In this document: piece after piece, positions 1 to 5,102 of the stretch | How the letters are laid out: every line of letters starts with the position of its first letter | Numbering within the stretch: the stretch's first letter is position 1 | Assembly: GCA_903958265.1 (NCBI GenBank) | Contig: CAJBSQ010000319.1 | Location: 1 to 5,102, forward strand | DNA length: 5,102 nucleotides | Direction of reading: 5' to 3' | Source of the DNA: an uncultured Planctomycetaceae bacterium | Lineage (GTDB): Bacteria; Planctomycetota; Planctomycetia; Pirellulales; UBA1268 | The notes under the pieces: model-generated | Database searches by the model: none | Told to the model about the DNA's origin: nothing | What the model saw: only the letters and a program-made list of their open reading frames with translations | Translations under genes and position numbers: made by a program

Positions 1-2
1 AG

Positions 3-287
3 CACATCCCGATCGACCAGTTCGGCAGGCAGGGGTTCGACAATACGGTCTACGCGACGGAGAATCCGGGACTGAACTCGTCGACGAGGATGACCCTGGC
101 CGCAGGTGTGGCGCTGAGCCCTCGGGACACGGTCGCCACGACCAATTACTTCGGCAGTTACCATCCGGAGGTGCTGCTCTTCGGGTTCGGTGACGGCCGC
201 GTCGAAACGGTATCGAAGTCGATCGCCGGTAGCGTGCTCGCGCTCCTCGGGCAACGGGCCGACGGCCAACCGCTGCCCGCGTACTGA
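3..287 (+). CDS. DUF1559 family (pseudopilin-like) protein, C-terminal fragment
   Basis: The reading frame is open from the left edge, so the N-terminus lies outside the window; 94 residues and a TGA stop are visible. The methionine at position 90 is internal, because the frame continues upstream of it with sensible sequence. The fragment contains a perfect H-X9-DG motif: His at fragment residue 54, nine residues, then Asp-Gly at 64-65, followed by VETVSKSIAG. This is the usual end of planctomycete DUF1559 proteins, which normally carry an N-terminal type IV pilin-like prepilin motif (not visible here). Members are expected to be exported and anchored by the N-terminal helix; their precise role is not established and they occur in many paralogues per genome. 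The next gene starts 42 bp downstream on the same strand. The family call is firm, the function is unknown. Confidence 0.88.
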   Translation, partial: HIPIDQFGRQGFDNTVYATENPGLNSSTRMTLAAGVALSPRDTVATTNYFGSYHPEVLLFGFGDGRVETVSKSIAGSVLALLGQRADGQPLPAY

Positions 288-329
288 AACGTCCGGCCAA
301 GCCCTCCTCAGCCGCCACGTCAGCCCTTC

Positions 330-746
330 ATGCACCGCCACTCCACGTTCGTCGCTGCTGCCTTGGCGATTCTGCTCGGCGGCGCGATGGCCGGCTGCGG
401 CCGGCCCAAGTATCCGGTCACTGGGATCGTCGTCCATGAGGATGGCACACCGTTCACCGGCGGGGGAATCGTTGCCATGGAAACCGAGATCGACGGCAAG
501 CGTGTGATGTCGCGCGGCGGTATCGACGGAGATGGCCGATTCGTCCTGGCATCCGAACGGCCCGGCGACGGAGCCTTCTCGGGAACGTATCGGGTTCGCG
601 TGCTGCCGCACGTCGTGATCGACGGGCCGGCAACGGTGGGGATTGCCGAGCGGTTCCAGTCGTTCGAGACATCGGGCCTGTCGTTCGAGGTGGGCTCGGG
701 CAAGAACGAGTTCACCATCACGCTTGGGCCCAAGCCGGGCCGCTGA
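330..746 (+). CDS. Small lipoprotein with carboxypeptidase-regulatory-like beta domain
   Basis: This is a 138-residue protein starting at ATG 330. Residues 1-23 form a lipoprotein signal: two basic or His residues, a hydrophobic stretch (FVAAALAILLGGAMAG) and Cys23 in a M-A-G-C lipobox. The -3 Met is less usual than Leu, but the context is right. The mature part begins GRPKYPVTGIVV and continues with a D-G-x-P-F-x-G-G turn, a GDGRFVLAS strand and a GTYRVRVLP strand. This is the transthyretin-like pattern of carboxypeptidase-regulatory-like domains found in short planctomycete lipoproteins, often next to DUF1559 genes. It is predicted to be membrane-anchored and facing the periplasm; no catalytic residues are apparent and no substrate can be assigned. 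It lies 42 bp after the DUF1559 gene on the same strand, with no hairpin or clear promoter between, so co-transcription is likely. No Shine-Dalgarno sequence precedes the ATG. The stop lies 15 bp from that of the convergent lyase gene. Confidence 0.85.
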   Translation: MHRHSTFVAAALAILLGGAMAGCGRPKYPVTGIVVHEDGTPFTGGGIVAMETEIDGKRVMSRGGIDGDGRFVLASERPGDGAFSGTYRVRVLPHVVIDGPATVGIAERFQSFETSGLSFEVGSGKNEFTITLGPKPGR

Positions 747-761
747 TACCTCGCCCGCTCA

Positions 762-3700
762 TCAGAGCCCGCGGAGTCTGTTTCGCCGCGGCGCGACGGG
801 CTCCTCCATGGCCACGGCCGCGAAGGCCGCTTCCAGAGCCGACAGGGTCGCACCGTTGGTGGAAGTGACCTCGGCGGCGGTTGATCGAGCCGTCGGTGGC
901 GGGAACCGATACCCCTCCTGGCCGTAGAGCCCGGTGCTGATCACCTCGGCGAGGTCCGTGACGTCAAACAGACCGTCGTGGTTGAAGTCGCCATCCATCC
1001 ACGTCGCGGGGAGGCCCGTATTGCACTTGCCGCCGGCCACGAAGTTCGCGACATCGAGAATGTCCACCACCCAATCGAGGTTCGTGTCGCCGGCAGCGGC
1101 GGCGGCGATCGTGAGCGAGCCGTCGTCGTGTTCGATCCACCCTAGGGTCCGCGACAGCCCGCCGGCGACCTGCAAGGCAACCGCTGACGAGGTGATACCG
1201 CTGCCACCGCCCCACGTGCCGTCGCCCCGCGCGGCTTTGACGTGGTTCAGGGCAGTGAGGCGAGCGAGTCCTGCGGACACGGTCAGCCGCGTCGTGCCGA
1301 TGTCGAGGAGGCCACCACCCGGCCCGGCCTCCACCGTCAGCGTGGACAGCGTGATCCCCGCTCCCACGAGGGGAAGGTCGAACGACACGCTGGCTCCGGC
1401 GCGCACGTGGAGCCCGCCGTTTCCCAGGCCACCCACCGCCCGCACCACCAACTGGCCGGCCTCAGCCAGGGTGTCGGTCGTGCGGGATGATGCCTGCGTC
1501 AGGATCAGCGTCCCGGCCCCCTGCTTCAGGATCCTGGACAGGCCGGATGGCAGCACGGGGTCGGTGACCTGCTGGCCGGCCGCGACCGTGAGCACGAAAT
1601 CATCGAGGACGTCCGTCACCACGATCGTGAACGTCGTCTCGACGTACAGCCCACTGCCGTCGGTGCTTCGCACGCGGATCGACCTTGTTGAACCCGCCTC
1701 GTGATCGAGACTCGCCACCGCCACGAGCTGGTTGCCGCCGACCGCAAACGAGGCGTTGTGGGTGTCGCCCATGCCAGAGATCAGCGTGTAGGTGAAGGTG
1801 TCACCGGAGTTTGGATCGGTCGTCGAGAACTGCCCCACGACCGACCCCGGTCCTGCATTCTCCCCGATCATCCACGCGGACAGGGCGATCGACGTCGGGG
1901 CCGCGCTTGGCACATGGGCCACGGTGAAGATGTTCGGTGCAGGCGGAGGATCCATGCCCGCGCCGAGAAAAAACCCTGGATTGGGCGGCTGATTGTACCC
2001 GTTGTTCTGCCAAGCGATCGCCAGCCGATAGTGCGGATCGTGCATCAGGGCGGGGATCCGGTTGGTCGCCGTGATGGTCGTAGACCAGATCTGAAGCGCG
2101 GTGTTGTCGCTCGTCCGCCAGATCACCTCCTCGCGCCAGTCGCCGAGGATGTCGCCCGACAGGCAGGGCGTGCTCTTGGTGCCATTGTTGGCCGACAGAC
2201 CCGAGGTGTTGTTGATCCCGCTGCTGGCATACGACACCAGGTTCGACCGGCCTCGGGTCGTGTGGTTCCAATCCCCGATCGTGGTGTTGTCGAGTGTCTC
2301 GCGGAGGAGGTCTGCGTCCCACCAGACCCCGAAGTTCACGTGCATGTTGGAAGGCTTGCCGTAGATCGGGGTGCCATGCACGTCGAAGATCGAGGCGTCG
2401 TAGCTGTTCCAAAACTCGTAGCCCGGGTAGTTCGGATCGATGTCGAGGGCGATCGCGCGACCTACGTCGGGGAACGTGCCGGCAGCAACGTCGGCAGCCG
2501 ACACCAGCGGTGCCGCGAGAATGCGACCGGTGGCCGCATCCCGGACGGATGAGGTCGTGTGGTTGCCAAGGCTCGTCTCCTCGTGGGCCTGAAACACCTC
2601 GAGCCCTGGGTTTGTGGGGTCCATGTCGGCCACGTGGAGTGCGTCGCCGTGGCCGCGGCCGGTGGAGAAGAGTCCCGTGCCGTCGTGATCGACGGTCATC
2701 GCGCCAAAGACCACCTCGTCGCGTCCATCACCATCCACGTCGGCCGTGATCATGCTGTGGGTGCCCTGCCCGACGTATTCGCTGTTTTCGTTGCCGTTGA
2801 TGCCGATGTTCGCCCGAAACCACCATTGCTGCGTCAACCCGCCGCCACGCCAGTTCCAGGCCGTCACTTCATTGCGGGCCGGAAGCGTGCCGCTCGGGCT
2901 GTAAATGCCCCGCCCCACCACGATGCTTGGCCGGATGCCATCCAGGTAGGCGGGGGCTAGAAACAGGTTCTCGCCGCGATGCCCGTAGGTATCGCCCCAG
3001 GTCGAGATGTCCTGGCGGTCCGGAGTGAACGGTACCGTGGCGAGCGCGCCGCCGGTCAGGCCCTCGAAGACGCTGAGGTATTCAGGCCCGCTGACAACGC
3101 GTCCGCTCGAGTTTCGGTAGTCGGCGGTCGGGTCGTCGCCGGCGAGGACCACGGGCCGGCCACGTCCGTCCATCGTGCCCGGCATGGTGCGGCTCACAAC
3201 TTCCGCCCTGCCGTCGCCGTCGAGATCGTAGACCAGGAACGGGGCATACTGGGCGGAGGAGCGAATGTTGATGCCCAGGTCGATCCGCCACAGTCTCGTG
3301 CCGTCGAGTTTGTAGGCATCGAAGATCGTGCTGCCGGTAAAGCCGGCGGATCCGGCGTTGGCTTCGTTGGTGGGGAGCCACTTGAGCACGATCTCGTATT
3401 CGCCGTCACCGTCGAGATCACCGACCGACGCGTCGTTGGCCGTGTAGGTGTAGGAGACGAACTGCCCGGGGTTGGCGACATCGGGCACCTGGCCCCCTGG
3501 GGGGATGTCGAGCGGCAGGCTGAGGTACTGCTGGATCGGGGCGTTTGCGGGCAGCACGACCATCTCGCTGTCAGCCTGCTCGACGCCGTTGACCACTGGA
3601 CGCACGCGGTAAGTGTTCGTCGCCGCAGCATTGAATGAGGTGTCGACGAAGTTGGTGGAGGCCGTCAGCGGAGCAGGGGTCAGCTTCACCGCGGCACCGC

Positions 3701-4547
3701 CGTTCGCCGACCGGTAGACGTTGAATCCGATCATCGCCGGATCGGTGCCCAGGAACCGCCAGCCGAGGTAGACCTGCGACGTCGCCCGGCGAAGGGCCAC
3801 GAGCCCCCGATCGAGCGCCTCCATCTGCCGCGCGGGGGCGTTCAACGCCTTCTCGTAGGGCGGCACGTACTCGAGCCGCAGCGTGGGCCGGAGGGCGACG
3901 TTCGCATGCTCCCGCGAGCCGTAGCTCCAGCCTCGGCTGGCGCCGGCGTCGACCACCGAGATGAAGGTCGCCAGACCACCGTCGGCCTTGCGGTCGCGGA
4001 GAAACGCCACGAGGTCGACGCCTGAGAGGTGCTGCGGCGAACCGCTATTGCTCACCTGCTCGATCACATTCGCGCCGCTTCTCCCTTCGCTGCTGAGATT
4101 GACCACCCGCGTCAGGTCGACAAAGTTGCCGGCCGTGGAGGTGTACTCGGCTCCGAGTCCAGTGGTGGCCAGCGTGGCCTCGCTCCAGTTCTGAGGGGTG
4201 TTGCCGGACATGTTCGCCAGGCCGAACACGTCGAACCGCTCCATGATGATCGTGTCGCCGCCGATCTTCTGGAGCGTCAAGGTGGCATTGGTCAGGCCCG
4301 TCAGGTCGATCCCCGCCAGGTCGAACCGGAGGTACGCCATGACGTCGCCGCCTGCGCCATGGTTGTCGCGAACCTCGAGCGTCTGGGCCGTTCCAGCAGT
4401 GGCGGCCGACCGCGTGAAGGTATCGGCCACGGGATAGAGCGTGGTCGTGCTCAGGAGCCGCCGCGGCTCGAGTGGCTCACCGGCACGGAGGTGGCCTCGC
4501 CGACGATGGTGGTCTGCCCACCCCGCACGCGGTCTGATGGTCCCCAT
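762..4547 (-). CDS. Multi-domain PL11 rhamnogalacturonan lyase with LEPR-XLL leader and dockerin-like C-terminus
   Basis: This 1261-residue protein is predicted to cleave the backbone of rhamnogalacturonan I by beta-elimination outside the cytoplasm. ATG 4547 is the first usable start after an in-frame TAG in the intergenic hairpin. Domains, with approximate residues: basic leader with LEPRRLL (26-32), as in planctomycete surface proteins; DNRLRE-type beta domain (36-228, with DTFTRS and AYLRFDLAGI); PL11 domain (239-872), opening QMEALDRGLVAL and GWRFLGTDP as in Bacillus YesW. The PL11 propeller carries calcium loops DLDGDGEYE (377), DLDGDGRAE (441) and DVDGDGRDE (603), and ends with NNGTK (787-791), GDILGDWREE (798-807) and QNNGYNQPP (847-855). 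Lys791 and Tyr851 appear to match active-site residues recalled for YesW. Next come a cadherin-like domain (886-980), a beta-strand/linker module (982-1148), a dockerin-like pair of EF loops (Asp1154-Asp1165 and Asp1187-Asp1198), and a tail ending RRNRLRGL. No classical Sec signal is obvious. The PL11 call is very firm; the roles of the flanking domains are inferred. Confidence 0.95.
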   Translation of the reverse strand: MGTIRPRAGWADHHRRRGHLRAGEPLEPRRLLSTTTLYPVADTFTRSAATAGTAQTLEVRDNHGAGGDVMAYLRFDLAGIDLTGLTNATLTLQKIGGDTIIMERFDVFGLANMSGNTPQNWSEATLATTGLGAEYTSTAGNFVDLTRVVNLSSEGRSGANVIEQVSNSGSPQHLSGVDLVAFLRDRKADGGLATFISVVDAGASRGWSYGSREHANVALRPTLRLEYVPPYEKALNAPARQMEALDRGLVALRRATSQVYLGWRFLGTDPAMIGFNVYRSANGGAAVKLTPAPLTASTNFVDTSFNAAATNTYRVRPVVNGVEQADSEMVVLPANAPIQQYLSLPLDIPPGGQVPDVANPGQFVSYTYTANDASVGDLDGDGEYEIVLKWLPTNEANAGSAGFTGSTIFDAYKLDGTRLWRIDLGINIRSSAQYAPFLVYDLDGDGRAEVVSRTMPGTMDGRGRPVVLAGDDPTADYRNSSGRVVSGPEYLSVFEGLTGGALATVPFTPDRQDISTWGDTYGHRGENLFLAPAYLDGIRPSIVVGRGIYSPSGTLPARNEVTAWNWRGGGLTQQWWFRANIGINGNENSEYVGQGTHSMITADVDGDGRDEVVFGAMTVDHDGTGLFSTGRGHGDALHVADMDPTNPGLEVFQAHEETSLGNHTTSSVRDAATGRILAAPLVSAADVAAGTFPDVGRAIALDIDPNYPGYEFWNSYDASIFDVHGTPIYGKPSNMHVNFGVWWDADLLRETLDNTTIGDWNHTTRGRSNLVSYASSGINNTSGLSANNGTKSTPCLSGDILGDWREEVIWRTSDNTALQIWSTTITATNRIPALMHDPHYRLAIAWQNNGYNQPPNPGFFLGAGMDPPPAPNIFTVAHVPSAAPTSIALSAWMIGENAGPGSVVGQFSTTDPNSGDTFTYTLISGMGDTHNASFAVGGNQLVAVASLDHEAGSTRSIRVRSTDGSGLYVETTFTIVVTDVLDDFVLTVAAGQQVTDPVLPSGLSRILKQGAGTLILTQASSRTTDTLAEAGQLVVRAVGGLGNGGLHVRAGASVSFDLPLVGAGITLSTLTVEAGPGGGLLDIGTTRLTVSAGLARLTALNHVKAARGDGTWGGGSGITSSAVALQVAGGLSRTLGWIEHDDGSLTIAAAAAGDTNLDWVVDILDVANFVAGGKCNTGLPATWMDGDFNHDGLFDVTDLAEVISTGLYGQEGYRFPPPTARSTAAEVTSTNGATLSALEAAFAAVAMEEPVAPRRNRLRGL

Positions 4548-4706
4548 ACGGGAATCGTACCCGTGATTTGCAGGCAGAGGCAGTTCAGGCCGCTGCTGAC
4601 ACGGAATCCCACACCATCCCGGGAAGTTCCTCGACGGGGCCTATTGGCAGATCCGCCAATAGGCCCACTTTCAGGCGCCCCCGACACTTGGAAAGAGAGG
4701 ACGAGT
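4548..4706 (-). other. Intergenic spacer between the two lyase genes
   Basis: This is a 159-bp non-coding gap between the stop of the upstream lyase and the ATG of the large lyase. It contains the 12-bp perfect hairpin described separately and, directly against the ATG, a weak inverted repeat (ACGGG, 7 bases, CCCGT; 4548-4564). I see no convincing -35/-10 pair and no Shine-Dalgarno sequence, so whether the large lyase has its own promoter here cannot be decided from sequence alone. A short open frame crosses the gap in another register (4744-4451), but it overlaps both lyase genes and resembles nothing, so I treat it as spurious. Confidence 0.7.
4637..4666 (-). terminator. Perfect 12-bp stem-loop, putative terminator or processing hairpin
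   Basis: GGGCCTATTGGC (4637-4648) pairs exactly with GCCAATAGGCCC (4655-4666) around a 6-base loop. The hairpin begins 40 bp after the stop of the upstream lyase and ends about 90 bp before the ATG of the large lyase, which suits a terminator or an mRNA-stabilising element for the upstream gene. No T-run follows on either strand, so it is not a classical intrinsic terminator. The fold is directly visible; its function is inferred. It could instead be an operator for a dimeric regulator or a relic of a small repeat element. Confidence 0.55.
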
Positions 4707-5102
4707 TCAGCGAGCGGCTGCCGCAGCGCCGTCACCCACCACACGGATCGCGGGCCGAGGGGGCGGTGTCATGCCATCGCCGAGATAGAAGCTCGGATGT
4801 GGCGGCTTGTTGTAGACCACGTTCTGCCACGCCAGGCCGATGCGGTACTGAACGTCGTGCAGCAAGGTTACCAAGCGATGCGTGGTCGGAATCGTGGTCG
4901 TGTAGAGCCGCAGCGACTTGCCGCCCGGCGCGACCAGCAGCATCTCTTCCCGCCAGTCGCCGAGGATGTCGCCCATCAGCACCGGGCCGCGAGGCACGCC
5001 CGGCGCATCGCACTGGAAAAGTGGGTCACTTCTGCCGGTCTTCCAGTTCCATTTACCGATCCGCGTACCGGACGACCACGTCCGGCCGGCAGGCCTGGCG
5101 GG
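4707..5102 (-). CDS. PL11 rhamnogalacturonan lyase, C-terminal fragment
   Basis: The frame is open to the right edge, giving the last 131 residues of a longer protein. The GTG at 4997 and ATG at 4976 are internal, since upstream codons in the same frame read RIGKWNWKTGRSDPLFQCD without a break. The fragment shows the C-terminal signature of PL11: GDILGDWREE, YTTTIPTTHR, LLHDVQYRIGLAWQNVVYNKPP, then HPSFYLGDGMTPPPRP. Aligned by hand over about 80 residues with the neighbouring large lyase, roughly half the positions are identical. It stops about 15 residues after the PPP motif, so it has no cadherin, linker or dockerin modules. Where the neighbour has Asn-Gly-Thr-Lys before the GDILGDW block, this protein has Pro-Gly-Val-Pro-Arg, so a Lys that I recall as part of the YesW active site is absent or shifted. 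It presumably acts on rhamnogalacturonan I outside the cytoplasm; the N-terminal signal cannot be seen. Confidence 0.92.
   Translation of the reverse strand, partial: PARPAGRTWSSGTRIGKWNWKTGRSDPLFQCDAPGVPRGPVLMGDILGDWREEMLLVAPGGKSLRLYTTTIPTTHRLVTLLHDVQYRIGLAWQNVVYNKPPHPSFYLGDGMTPPPRPAIRVVGDGAAAAAR

Noticed and set aside
723..734. 12-bp palindrome CTTGGGCCCAAG near the end of the lipoprotein gene
   Set aside because: It lies in coding sequence (LGPK), has no loop for a hairpin, and is easily explained by codon choice at high GC.
766..802. GC-rich inverted repeats (AGCCCG...CGGGCT and CCGCGG...CCGCGG) just past the lipoprotein stop, considered as a bidirectional terminator
   Set aside because: They lie inside the coding end of the lyase gene, the stems are only 6 bp and compete with each other, no T-run follows, and such pairings are expected by chance at this GC content.
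320..853. Minus-strand open frame across the lipoprotein gene and the 3' end of the lyase gene
   Set aside because: It overlaps two well supported genes, and the Arg/Pro/Ser-rich translation has no family resemblance.
934..1704. Plus-strand open frame (256 codons) antisense to the cadherin, linker and dockerin part
   Set aside because: It is low-complexity Ser/Pro/Thr/Val-rich translation typical of shadow frames, and the minus-strand EF loops and beta motifs explain the sequence.
1701..2552. Long plus-strand open frame (283 codons) antisense to the PL11 domain
   Set aside because: It mirrors the codon phase of a strongly supported GC-rich gene, its translation is Arg/Val/Gly-rich with no recognisable domain, and the opposite strand carries clear PL11 motifs.
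762..4547. Possible frameshift or pseudogene status of the large lyase
   Set aside because: One uninterrupted frame carries every expected domain in order with intact calcium loops and PL11 motifs, so it appears functional.
4451..4744. Minus-strand 97-codon frame bridging the two lyase genes
   Set aside because: It overlaps the end of one lyase and the start of the other in another register, spans the hairpin, and encodes nothing recognisable.

Overview
The window (about 65% GC by eye) reads as chromosomal sequence from a planctomycete, most likely of the Pirellulales kind. Three markers support this, all recognised from motifs rather than by a search: a DUF1559-type C-terminus with a perfect H-X9-DG motif; a small lipoprotein with a carboxypeptidase-regulatory-like fold directly behind it; and a giant extracellular enzyme that starts with an LEPR-XLL motif and ends in a dockerin-like EF-hand pair. 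No gene start shows a clear Shine-Dalgarno sequence.

Layout. Positions 3-287 (+) are the 3' end of a DUF1559 pseudopilin-like protein, and 330-746 (+) is a complete small lipoprotein, probably in the same transcript. These two genes converge, across only 15 bp, on a minus-strand block. That block, in transcription order, holds the C-terminal 131 residues of a polysaccharide lyase family 11 (PL11) rhamnogalacturonan lyase (5102-4707, cut by the window edge), a 159-bp gap with a perfect 12-bp hairpin (4637-4666), and a complete 1261-residue multi-domain PL11 lyase (4547-762).

Biology. The minus-strand pair suggests a pectin (rhamnogalacturonan I) utilisation locus. One lyase is plain and ends right after its catalytic domain. 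The other is embedded in a large scaffold: LEPR-XLL leader, DNRLRE-type beta domain, PL11 beta-propeller, cadherin-like domain, beta-strand/linker module, dockerin-like domain and a short basic tail. The visible halves of the two lyases share roughly half their residues, but they differ at one position that I recall as part of the active site in the Bacillus YesW enzyme. The plus-strand pair is a common planctomycete neighbourhood and shows no link to pectin use. I see no mobile element, RNA gene or CRISPR array.
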